Shown one piece after another: positions 1-6,743 of a stretch of DNA of 18,744 nt. Where the stretch lies: NCBI GenBank assembly GCA_007134725.1, contig SLKF01000034.1, positions 1 to 18,744 on the forward strand. Reading direction: 5' to 3'. The DNA is from Clostridiales bacterium. Its GTDB lineage: Bacteria; Bacillota; Clostridia; Peptostreptococcales; T1SED10-28. Below the pieces are notes generated by a model. That model was not told where the DNA came from. It saw nothing but the letters and a program-made list of their open reading frames with translations, and made no database searches. The stretch's first letter is position 1. Every line of letters begins with the position of its first letter. Position numbers and translations under genes: made by a program.

Positions 1-121
1 TAGGTACTGCTCTAGGAGGGGTAATGGCATACCCTAAACTTGAGGTCCGACTCACCTACTAGAAATAGACGGGTGTTTAATCACTCAAGAATCCCCTTCC
101 TTTAGGTATGGGGAGTGTCAA
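1..121 (+). mobile_element. Right end of an IS200/IS605-type (TnpB) insertion sequence, partial
   Basis: The stretch ends in a GC-rich hairpin (CCCC at 93-96 pairing with GGGG at 110-113, with an inner CC/GG pair around a TTTA loop) followed by GTGTCAA at 115-121. As I know the family, this subterminal hairpin plus TCAA terminus is the usual right end of clostridial IS200/IS605 or IS1341-type elements. The rest of the element lies left of the window. A reading frame open from base 3 to a TAG at 60-62 (19 residues, starting GTALGG) could be the extreme C-terminus of tnpB, but it is too short to prove. The chromosomal flank begins at 122. The assignment comes from recalled end patterns and visible pairing, not from a database match. 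Confidence 0.7.
1..121 (+). ncRNA. 3' portion of a TnpB-associated omega RNA (reRNA), 5' end outside the window
   Basis: TnpB nucleases use an RNA made from the element's right end, and the guide is the flanking DNA immediately after it. Four helices can be seen: GGGTA 19-23 with TACCC 30-34; CTTGAG 39-44 with CTCAAG 84-89; nested inside it, CACC 53-56 with GGTG 72-75; and the terminal CCCC/GGGG hairpin 93-113. The scaffold would end at TCAA (118-121), so the guide would start at base 122 and run about 16-20 nt into the end of the ABC exporter gene. The helices are seen directly; the role and guide start are inferred from the family. Confidence 0.6.
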
Positions 122-2166
122 CGGATATCCTTATATTGCAACTCATAAAGATTGTAATATAAACCCTTCTCACTAAGGAGCTGATTGTGATTTCCCATTT
201 CCCGAATACGCCCTTTATGAAGGACAATGATCTTATCACAACTTTGAATCGTGGATAAGCGATGGGCAATGGCGATGGTGGTTTTCCCTTTGATGATTTT
301 TTGCATGGCGTCCTGAACCAGTTCCTCGGTTTCTGTGTCGATATTAGAGGTAGCTTCGTCCAATACCAGTACCGCAGGGTTAAAAGCCAGTGCCCTAGCA
401 AAGGCCAGGAGCTGTTTTTGTCCCGAGGATAGGGTGGAGCCCCGCTCCATTACGGGCTCGTCATATCCATGGGGAAGCCTTTCAATAAACTGGTGAAGGT
501 TTACATACTTGGCAATTTCCTTAATCTTTTCCCGGGAGATGTTGGGGTTATCCAAGGAAATATTTCCTTTAATGTCTCCTGCGAACATGAACACGTCCTG
601 CAGTACAATTCCAATGTTTTCCCGAAGATCTGTAATGGAAATATCCCGAATGTTAACCCCATCGATTAAAATTTCTCCTTTTTGAATATCATAGAAACGG
701 GCCATCAGATTAATAATGGAAGATTTTCCAGCTCCCGTGGCACCTACAAAAGCGATAGACTCTCCGGGACTAATTTTAAAGCTGACGTCCTTTAGCACCC
801 ATTCATCTTCATTATAAGCAAACCAAACATTCTTAAATTCAATTTCTCCCTGAAAATTTTTCAAGGGTTGGGGATTATCCGTATCCTGAATGCTGGAATG
901 GGTATCCAACAGTTTAAAGATCCGCTCGGAAGAAGCCATGGAGGATTGGAGCACATTATATTTTTCCGTTAAGTTGTTGATCGGCTGGAAAAACTGTTTG
1001 ATGTAGTTGATAAATGCAAAGAGAATACCGAATTGAATATTGCCTTGAACCACCTGTCCACCACCGTACCAAATGATAATGGCAAAGCCTAGGGACCGTA
1101 TAATTTCCATGGAAGGGCGATATATGGCAAATATAAAAACTTCCCGTTTATTCGCCGCCAGGAGCTCCTCGTTGGTTTTATTAAATTTATTGAATTGTTG
1201 AGCTTCCCGCTTAAAGGTTTGAATGGTTTTCATCCCGGTAAAATTTTCGCTAAGGGAAGAATTAATTCTTGCAAGCTTTAGTCGAACTTGGCGGTAAGCA
1301 TCCCGTACTTTTAGTCGAAAAAGGTAAGAGGACAGCAGTAGCACCGGCAGTACCAAAAATGTAAGAAGTGCCAGCCGAAAACTCATTGTAAGCATAACGA
1401 TGACGACGCCGACCAGGATGAAGATATCTTTAAAAAAGCTTACCAACACCTCTGTGTACATTTGATGCAGAGTTTCCGTGTCATTGGTAATTCTTGTGAC
1501 TAAACGTCCTACAGGGTTCTTGTCAAAGAAACTTAAGGACATATACTCTACATGGGAGAATAACTGTTGCCTGATATTGTAGATGATTTTATTGCTGGCA
1601 TAATTTAAGGCGTACACTTGAATGTAGTTCATGATGAAGGCACTGATAATCAGACCTAAAAAGATCCAACCGATGCGCCATAAACTGTTGATGTCTTCTG
1701 CTCGAAAAGCTTGGACTCCATCGTCATCCAAAAGATTGGCGGGGATTTGTCGGTCTTCAAATACTAGATATTCACCATTGCCGGATTCAAAAGTTCCCGG
1801 CACATCCACATTCCCTAAGAACTCCTGCAAAAGATATACTTCTCCATCAATTCGCACCAGTTGAGCCATGGAACTATATAATTCTTCGGGTTCTTCTGTA
1901 TAGTAATATTGACCGTTGTATTCTACGGCTCCTTCCGCTACGGGTTCGTCGTAAACATATAAAGGACGGTCGTAAACATTAATATGTTCGTCAATAGCCA
2001 CTTGGATAAAATATGGTCGGGCAAGTTCTACTCCTGCAATAAAGATTAATAGCACAATACATAGGGCTATGATTTTCCAGTATGGCTTTGCATAGCTCAG
2101 GAGTCTTCCCATTAATTTCGAGTCGTAGGCTTTTCCCAGGTTTTCTTCTTCGTGATAGTTGCTCAT
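118..2166 (-). CDS. Heterodimeric ABC exporter, subunit with the canonical ATPase site (BmrD/YheH-like)
   Basis: A 682-residue half-transporter, membrane domain fused to nucleotide-binding domain, likely exporting drugs or lipids. TM1 is about 31-52. It is followed by a hydrophilic, Tyr/Glu-rich insert (about 61-160), then TM2 near 163-187 and four more helices to about 390. The insert matches the extra extracellular domain known for BmrD. ATPase motifs are Walker A GATGAGKS (475-482), Q-loop Q523, signature LSSGQ (579-583), Walker B ending in catalytic E604, and H635. The signature departs from LSGGQ, as expected where it faces the partner's degenerate site. The perfect ribosome site AGGAGGTG overlaps the upstream stop, so translation is probably coupled. 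The TGA stop (118-120) lies inside the IS right end, so the native C-terminus has been replaced. Known relatives end close to this point, so few residues should be lost. Confidence 0.93.
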   Translation of the reverse strand: MSNYHEEENLGKAYDSKLMGRLLSYAKPYWKIIALCIVLLIFIAGVELARPYFIQVAIDEHINVYDRPLYVYDEPVAEGAVEYNGQYYYTEEPEELYSSMAQLVRIDGEVYLLQEFLGNVDVPGTFESGNGEYLVFEDRQIPANLLDDDGVQAFRAEDINSLWRIGWIFLGLIISAFIMNYIQVYALNYASNKIIYNIRQQLFSHVEYMSLSFFDKNPVGRLVTRITNDTETLHQMYTEVLVSFFKDIFILVGVVIVMLTMSFRLALLTFLVLPVLLLSSYLFRLKVRDAYRQVRLKLARINSSLSENFTGMKTIQTFKREAQQFNKFNKTNEELLAANKREVFIFAIYRPSMEIIRSLGFAIIIWYGGGQVVQGNIQFGILFAFINYIKQFFQPINNLTEKYNVLQSSMASSERIFKLLDTHSSIQDTDNPQPLKNFQGEIEFKNVWFAYNEDEWVLKDVSFKISPGESIAFVGATGAGKSSIINLMARFYDIQKGEILIDGVNIRDISITDLRENIGIVLQDVFMFAGDIKGNISLDNPNISREKIKEIAKYVNLHQFIERLPHGYDEPVMERGSTLSSGQKQLLAFARALAFNPAVLVLDEATSNIDTETEELVQDAMQKIIKGKTTIAIAHRLSTIQSCDKIIVLHKGRIREMGNHNQLLSEKGLYYNLYELQYKDIR

Positions 2167-2177
2167 GTTTACACCTC

Positions 2178-3932
2178 CTAGTCTTCTTTTGTGATTTCTT
2201 CTTCCAGTAACTGCTTTTCATAGAGTTCGAAATACAAATTCTTATTTTTCAACAATTCCTCGTGGGTTCCTTCTTCTAAGATCTGTCCTTCATCCAACAC
2301 TACAATTTTGTCGCAGTCCTTAATGGTGGAGATTCGGTGGGCAATTAATATACTGGTTTTAGATTCCATTTCTTTTTTCAAATGACCGAGGATTTTTTCT
2401 TCCGTATCCGTATCTACGGCGGAAAGGGAATCATCTAGAATCAGAATCTGTGGATCTTTAATCAAGGCCCGTGCGATGGAAATTCGCTGTTTCTGTCCAC
2501 CGGAAAGAGTAACACCCCGTTCTCCCACAAAGGTCTTGTAACCTTCAGGAAAGTCTAAAATATTTTCATGGACCTGGGCAATTTTTGCTACCCGCTCCAC
2601 TTCTTCCTGAGAAGCTTCATCCACACCGAAGGCGATGTTGTCGGCGATGGTAGTGGAAAACAAAAAACTATCCTGATCCACATATCCAATATGATTTCGA
2701 AGGGATTCGATCTTGATTTTTTCAATGGACAGTCCGTCTATTCGGATTTCCCCTTCCTGGGCTTCGAAGAGATGGAGGAGAAGGCTGGCCACCGTGCTTT
2801 TTCCACTACCGGTTCGACCAATGACTCCAATGGTGCTGCCGGCGGGAATATCTAAGCTGAAGTTTTTTAAAGCGTATTCTTCCGTATCGGGAAATTTAAA
2901 TGAGGTATTATCAAAGTGGATATCTCCCCGAAGATGGTCTATGGTTACGGCGTCTTTCCGGTCCACTATTTCCGGTTCCACATCCAAAATGGTGTTGATA
3001 CGAGCCATGGAGGCAGAACCCCGTTGCAGGATGTTTACTACCCAACCGGCGGCCATCATGGGCCAGATCAGTAATGCCAAATAGGAGTTAAAGGCGATAA
3101 AATCGCCAAGAGTAATTGTCCGATTAATAACCAAAGTACCTCCATACACAATTACGATTAAATAACTAAGAGAAGAAATGGCCATAATCAGGGGTTGAAA
3201 TACTCCGAAAATCTTAACCAGATGCATCTGTTTATCAAATATGTTTTGGTTCTTTGCGGCAAATTTATCCACTTCCTTTTCTTCCTGCACAAAGGTTTTA
3301 ACCACCCGGATCCCAGAAAGGTTTTCCTGGACGGTTTCCGTTAAAGAGGAAAAAGATTCCTGAACCTTACGAAAGCGAAGGTTGATGGTCTTTCCAAAAC
3401 GTCCTGAGGCAAAAGCCAGGAAGGGCAGGGGAAATAAGGCCAGTAAAGTCAGTCGTACATCGGTGGTAAAAAACATCATAAAGGTTGCGATCACTGTAAT
3501 AAATACGGCGTCCACCACCATAACAATTCCTGGTCCAAGAGCCATGCGTACGGCGTTGATGTCGTTGGTGGCATGGGCCATTAAGTCTCCGGTTTTGCTT
3601 TTATTAAAGTAATTAGTAGAGAGCTTTAATAGATGGGAAAAGAGCTTGTTTCGAAGCTCGAATTCCAACTTTTTCGAAGTCCCTATGATATAAATTCTCC
3701 ACAAAAATCGAAAGAAAGCCAATAAAAATCCAATAATCAACATATATACTCCGTATCGGAAAATTTCCGCCCGACCAATGAGATTTGCCTGAAGGTCATC
3801 GGTAAAGGTTCGAAGAATTTCCGGTAAAATCAACTGTAAAACGTCCACAAAAATAAGCCATACAACTCCTAAGATATAGGCCCATTTATGTTCGATGAAA
3901 AAGTACTTTAAGGTCTTGAAGTTTGCTAGCAA
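2178..3932 (-). CDS. Heterodimeric ABC exporter, subunit with the degenerate ATPase site (BmrC/YheI-like)
   Basis: First gene of the exporter operon; its product should pair with the 682-residue subunit encoded 11 bp downstream. It has six transmembrane helices in the first 310 residues and then a nucleotide-binding domain. Numbering from the upstream GTG (587-residue form): Walker A GRTGSGKS (375-382), Q423, perfect LSGGQ signature (479-483), Walker B ending in D504 where the catalytic Glu is expected, and H535. Asp there is the hallmark of the non-hydrolysing site in TM287/288 and BmrCD-type heterodimers. Two starts are possible. The GTG at 3941 is embedded in the ribosome site GGGGGGAG and has almost no spacer. 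The TTG at 3932 lies 8 nt after that site, so I prefer TTG (584 residues). Substrate unknown. Confidence 0.93.
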   Translation of the reverse strand: MLANFKTLKYFFIEHKWAYILGVVWLIFVDVLQLILPEILRTFTDDLQANLIGRAEIFRYGVYMLIIGFLLAFFRFLWRIYIIGTSKKLEFELRNKLFSHLLKLSTNYFNKSKTGDLMAHATNDINAVRMALGPGIVMVVDAVFITVIATFMMFFTTDVRLTLLALFPLPFLAFASGRFGKTINLRFRKVQESFSSLTETVQENLSGIRVVKTFVQEEKEVDKFAAKNQNIFDKQMHLVKIFGVFQPLIMAISSLSYLIVIVYGGTLVINRTITLGDFIAFNSYLALLIWPMMAAGWVVNILQRGSASMARINTILDVEPEIVDRKDAVTIDHLRGDIHFDNTSFKFPDTEEYALKNFSLDIPAGSTIGVIGRTGSGKSTVASLLLHLFEAQEGEIRIDGLSIEKIKIESLRNHIGYVDQDSFLFSTTIADNIAFGVDEASQEEVERVAKIAQVHENILDFPEGYKTFVGERGVTLSGGQKQRISIARALIKDPQILILDDSLSAVDTDTEEKILGHLKKEMESKTSILIAHRISTIKDCDKIVVLDEGQILEEGTHEELLKNKNLYFELYEKQLLEEEITKED

Positions 3933-3955
3933 TGTTGTCACTCCCCCCGTTTATT

Positions 3956-3986
3956 TTGTTTCACTAAATAAATTTTATTGTATAAT
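3956..3986 (+). promoter_or_regulatory. Promoter of the lipid kinase gene
   Basis: A perfect TATAAT at 3981-3986 lies downstream of TTGTTT at 3956-3961 (19-bp spacer; GTTTCA at 3958-3963 would give 17). The leader to the ATG at 4084 would be about 90 nt. It shares DNA with the minus-strand exporter promoter. Confidence 0.5.
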
Positions 3987-4005
3987 AGAATCCTTAAGGA
4001 TGCAA
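3977..4005 (-). promoter_or_regulatory. Promoter of the ABC exporter operon
   Basis: Reading the minus strand, TTGCAT (4005-4000) and TACAAT (3982-3977) are separated by exactly 17 bp, a good sigma-A promoter about 35-45 bp ahead of the start codon. It overlaps the opposite promoter of the lipid kinase gene. Confidence 0.6.
3990..4001. repeat. 12-bp perfect palindrome between divergent promoters (candidate operator)
   Basis: ATCCTTAAGGAT is a perfect palindrome. It lies in the spacer of the exporter promoter and at the expected transcription start of the lipid kinase promoter, so a bound protein could block both. The candidate regulators in the window are MarR (5072) and the response regulator (6077). 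The site is seen; the role is inferred. Confidence 0.4.
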
Positions 4006-4083
4006 GAGTATTGATTGATAGGATTTGCTATTTCTAAAGAGGAGAACCTATGGTATTATAGTCTTAGTAAAGGGGGAATTACC

Positions 4084-4974
4084 ATGTATCAAAACATCGA
4101 TATTATTTGTAATCCCAGTTCTGGGAAACAAAAGTTTCAGGAAAATATCAAAGATATTAAAAAAATGTTACAAAACAGCGGTATTAATGTACAAATTTTT
4201 TATACGGAAAAAAAATACGATGCCAAGAATTTTACCATAGAAAGCTGTAAGGGGTCCACGGACCTGATTATTTCCGTGGGAGGTGACGGCACACTAAATG
4301 AAGTGATCAATGGATTGATGGCCTCGGAAAGACAAGTTCCTTTAGCTATTTACCCAACGGGAACGGTTAATGATTTTGCCACATACTTTCAAATTTCAAC
4401 GAAGGTACAAAACTTTTTTGAGATGATTCAAAAGCAGCAGGAAAAATTAGTGGATGTGGGAAAAGCCAATGATCACTTTTTTATTAATGTAGCTGCAGGG
4501 GGAGCCATAACAGAGGTGGCCCATAAAGCCAGCAGTGAATCGAAAACCATATTAGGAAGAATGGCTTACATTTTAGAGGGGGCCAAGGATTTTCCGAAGC
4601 AAATTTTTAGGCCTGCAACCGTAAGGCTTACCATTGACGGGGAAGTAAAAGAAAAGGAAATATTGTTTCTGCTGGTTTCCAACACCCGCTATGTCGGCGG
4701 TTTTAAACAACTGATGAACCGGGCAAAAACCGATGACGGAAAACTGGACCTATTAATGGTGGAGAAAATTCCTATTCCGGAGTTTATCAATATCTTTGTT
4801 AAAGCCATAAACGGGAGCCATTTAAATCATCCCAAAGTATATTATAGAAATCTGGAAACGCTAGAAATCGAAGCGGACCCTGCTATGGAAATGGATATTG
4901 ACGGTGAGTATCTAGGCAAGACCCCGGTAAAAATTTCGGTTCATAAAAAAGCGGTAACGATCCTGATTCCTTAA
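4084..4974 (+). CDS. Diacylglycerol kinase / YegS-BmrU-type lipid kinase
   Basis: A 296-residue soluble lipid kinase that would phosphorylate diacylglycerol (or a related lipid) with ATP, returning it to phosphatidic acid for phospholipid synthesis. N-terminal ICNPSSGK (8-15) and the glycine-rich nucleotide loop GGDGTLNEV (66-74) are diagnostic, as is PTGTVNDFA (91-99). The C-terminal lobe carries DGKLDLLMV (218-226) and MDIDGE, whose E275 is the likely general base by analogy with DgkB. I start it at the ATG at 4084, preceded by AAAGGGGG at good spacing. An upstream in-frame ATG at 4015 would add 23 unrelated residues and lies within the leader. It diverges from the exporter genes; bmrU of Bacillus is likewise found near a drug exporter, though of another class. 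DgkB, YegS and BmrU cannot be told apart here. Confidence 0.9.
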   Translation: MYQNIDIICNPSSGKQKFQENIKDIKKMLQNSGINVQIFYTEKKYDAKNFTIESCKGSTDLIISVGGDGTLNEVINGLMASERQVPLAIYPTGTVNDFATYFQISTKVQNFFEMIQKQQEKLVDVGKANDHFFINVAAGGAITEVAHKASSESKTILGRMAYILEGAKDFPKQIFRPATVRLTIDGEVKEKEILFLLVSNTRYVGGFKQLMNRAKTDDGKLDLLMVEKIPIPEFINIFVKAINGSHLNHPKVYYRNLETLEIEADPAMEMDIDGEYLGKTPVKISVHKKAVTILIP

Positions 4975-4983
4975 GGCAACGGA

Positions 4984-5007
4984 TTTTTAGGAAGAATATC
5001 CTAAAAA
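4984..5007. repeat. Inverted repeat (9-bp arms) upstream of the MarR gene
   Basis: TTTTTAGGA at 4984-4992 and TCCTAAAAA at 4999-5007 are perfect inverted copies separated by 6 bp. No U-tract follows on the plus strand, so it is a poor terminator for the kinase gene. Its position upstream of a MarR promoter suggests an operator, but it could also protect the kinase mRNA 3' end. Confidence 0.4.
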
Positions 5008-5012
5008 GGGTG

Positions 5013-5041
5013 TTAAAAAGATCGGGAATTTATGTTAAAAT
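5013..5041 (+). promoter_or_regulatory. Possible promoter of the MarR gene
   Basis: TTAAAA (5013-5018) and TAAAAT (5036-5041) have a 17-bp spacer. Both hexamers are far from consensus. TATACT at 5048-5053 is an alternative -10 without a visible -35. Confidence 0.3.
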
Positions 5042-5071
5042 AAGAGATATACTATTTTAGGAGGACGAAAT

Positions 5072-5530
5072 ATGCTGAAAATAGATGCTGAAAATGAAAA
5101 TATGGATGTCATTACGGAAATTGAAAAAGAGCTCCGTTATCTTTGTACCATTGTAAAACAAAAAGGTCGGGAGATGCTTGTGGAATTTGAAATAACTCCC
5201 CCCCAATTTCAGGCATTGCTGTACTTGGTAAAGGAAGAAGATTTAACCATCGGAGAGTTAAGCAAGCGAATGTACTTGGCTTGCAGTACCATTACGGATT
5301 TGGTTGATCGTATGGAGAAAAATAAAATGGTTAAACGGGTCCGGGACGATAAGGATCGTCGGGTAGTCCGGGTTTCGGTTTTGGAAAAAGGACATACCAT
5401 CATTCAAAAAGTCCTTACTGCCAGAAGAGAGTATCTACGGGATATTTTAAAAGATCTCTCGGAAGAGCAAAAAAGTTTTATCCTTGAGGGAATCTCTATG
5501 GTTTATGAACGAACGGATTCGAAGAATTAG
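5072..5530 (+). CDS. MarR-family transcriptional regulator
   Basis: A 152-residue winged-helix dimeric DNA-binding protein, typically a repressor released by small ligands or oxidants. Helices 1-2 (about 10-40) would form the dimer interface. ITPPQFQALLYL (41-52) starts the DNA-binding domain, the recognition helix falls around 70-82, and the Arg/Asp-rich wing RDDKDRRVVRVSV is at 91-103. Long C-terminal helices complete the dimer region. Two cysteines (25, 71) are present, but the N-terminal sensing Cys of OhrR is not evident. TAGGAGG at 5058-5064 sets the ATG start. Neighbours are the lipid kinase upstream and a UPF0291 gene downstream. The nearby exporter pair is a plausible target because MarR proteins often control drug efflux; that is inference. 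Confidence 0.9.
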   Translation: MLKIDAENENMDVITEIEKELRYLCTIVKQKGREMLVEFEITPPQFQALLYLVKEEDLTIGELSKRMYLACSTITDLVDRMEKNKMVKRVRDDKDRRVVRVSVLEKGHTIIQKVLTARREYLRDILKDLSEEQKSFILEGISMVYERTDSKN

Positions 5531-5616
5531 TAAGAATTATTCGATTGCCTTCAACCGGTAAGTGTGCAGTTGAAAAACTTGCTGAATTAAGGTCGCAACA
5601 AAGGAGGGTTAGATTT

Positions 5617-5787
5617 ATGGTAGGACAGGAAAAAATTGATCGAATCAATGAACTGGCAAAAATTGCGAAGGAACGGGATTTGACAGAGGCGGAAGAAACC
5701 GAACGAGAAGCCCTTCGAAAAGAATACATTCAGGCTTTCAAAAAAAGTGCCAAGCAGCAGTTTGATCGAATAAAAATTGTAGACTAA
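5617..5787 (+). CDS. UPF0291 (DUF896) family small protein, YnzC-like
   Basis: A 56-residue helical cytoplasmic protein of unknown molecular function, widespread in Firmicutes. The family core is clear: IDRINELAKIAKERDLTEAE (residues 6-25), then LRKEYIQAFKK and the terminal IKIVD. Bacillus YnzC continues about 20 residues beyond this point, while this protein stops right after VD and so lacks the basic tail. The ATG at 5617 follows AAGGAGGG at proper distance. The longer in-frame ATG at 5545 lacks a good site and adds unrelated residues. It lies 86 bp after marR, with no clear promoter between them, and ends in a good terminator. Confidence 0.88.
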   Translation: MVGQEKIDRINELAKIAKERDLTEAEETEREALRKEYIQAFKKSAKQQFDRIKIVD

Positions 5788-5796
5788 CATCATGTT

Positions 5797-5829
5797 AAAA
5801 AGCCGGAGGAACTTCTCTGGCTTTTTTTT
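5797..5829 (+). terminator. Rho-independent terminator after the UPF0291 gene
   Basis: AGCCGGAG (5801-5808) pairs with CTCTGGCT (5815-5822) with one G-U pair. The stem is flanked by A4 upstream and T8 downstream. Confidence 0.85.
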
Positions 5830-5942
5830 ATGATTGACAGTGAAAATATGGGGATTGTGAAAAAAAATGGAATCGGTACACAAGAATAATGGAAACCCTT
5901 CGTATGATATAGTAGTTTTAAAATATTTGGTAAAATAATCTT

Positions 5943-5971
5943 TTGAATTTATGATTTCTGGGTAATATATA
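5943..5971 (+). promoter_or_regulatory. Likely promoter of the response regulator gene
   Basis: TTGAAT (5943-5948), a 17-bp spacer and TATATA (5966-5971). Transcription from here gives a leader of about 100 nt, in which AAGACT occurs twice (5985-5990 and 5993-5998). The rest of the 289-bp gap (5788-6076) holds the terminator and an isolated TTGACA at 5834 without a matching -10. Confidence 0.45.
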
Positions 5972-6076
5972 AAGAGAGGGTTATAAGACTTTAAGACTAT
6001 ACAATTATCCATCGAAAGAAGTGGAAACAGACAGGGATAGAGTTATTTATGGGAGCAATAGGAAGGATGTGGGACC

Positions 6077-6724
6077 ATGATCAAAGTAGTACTTGTAGAT
6101 AATCACATATTAGTTCGTGAAGGTATCAAATTATTATTGGAACAGGAAAAGGATATTGAGGTTGTCGGCGAGGCAAATAATGAAGAAGAAGCATTGGCGG
6201 CATTAAAAGAAACAAACCCCGATATCATTCTAATGGATATCAATATGCCGGAACTGAATGGAATTGAAACTTTGCGTAAAATCAAAGCTATGACTAAAAA
6301 TCAGAAAGTGATCATCCTAACCCTTCATGATGAACGGGAATATGTGGTAGAGAGCATAAACTTAGGGGCTAACGGATATATCTTAAAGAGTGCGGAGAGT
6401 GAGAGCTTACTTCGTGGGATTCGGGACGTCAATAAGGGCGGTTACTATGTGCATCCAAGTCTGGCGGGATCACTGGTAAAAGACCAAAAGCAAACAGATC
6501 CGAAACTCAGTAAGGAACTGGAAGACTTGAAAAAACTAACACGACGGGAAAAGGAAGTGTTAAAGCTTATTTCCCAGGGGATGAACAATCGGGATATCGC
6601 CCATGCCCTGTTTATCAGTGAAAAAACCGTGAAAAACCATGTGTCCAATATTTTTAAGAAAATTCATGTGAATGACCGGACCCAGGCTGCTATATTTGCA
6701 CTAAAAAATCAACCGGATCAGTAA
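6077..6724 (+). CDS. NarL/FixJ-family response regulator (REC plus LuxR-type HTH)
   Basis: A 215-residue two-component DNA-binding regulator. The receiver domain (1-118) has the phosphoacceptor D54 in MDINMP, T82 and K104. At the acidic pocket D8 is followed by N9 rather than the usual second acidic residue, which may weaken Mg2+ binding. A linker (about 120-150) leads to the LuxR helix-turn-helix: LTRREKEVLKLISQG (154-168), then the recognition helix around SEKTVKNHVSNIFKK (181-195). GGAAGG at 6061-6066 and GGGA nearer the ATG form the ribosome site. No histidine kinase gene is adjacent, so its partner lies elsewhere. The aminopeptidase gene follows after 19 bp with no terminator, so the two are probably co-transcribed. 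Confidence 0.93.
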   Translation: MIKVVLVDNHILVREGIKLLLEQEKDIEVVGEANNEEEALAALKETNPDIILMDINMPELNGIETLRKIKAMTKNQKVIILTLHDEREYVVESINLGANGYILKSAESESLLRGIRDVNKGGYYVHPSLAGSLVKDQKQTDPKLSKELEDLKKLTRREKEVLKLISQGMNNRDIAHALFISEKTVKNHVSNIFKKIHVNDRTQAAIFALKNQPDQ

Positions 6725-6743
6725 GGATCCCAAGGGAGGACCT

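Noticed and set aside
102..401. 99-residue minus-strand frame at the exporter 3' end
   Set aside because: Shadow of the exporter gene in another frame, running into the IS end; no ribosome site or recognisable product.
3990..4001. The palindrome as a terminator stem
   Set aside because: No loop and no U-tract; an operator reading is more sensible.
5834..5862. Perfect TTGACA as a response-regulator promoter
   Set aside because: No acceptable -10 at 16-18 bp; the TTGAAT-17-TATATA pair downstream is better.
5587..6012. 141-residue minus-strand frame across the UPF0291 gene and the following gap
   Set aside because: It is antisense to a clearly conserved small gene and crosses its terminator; composition is that of AT-rich noise.
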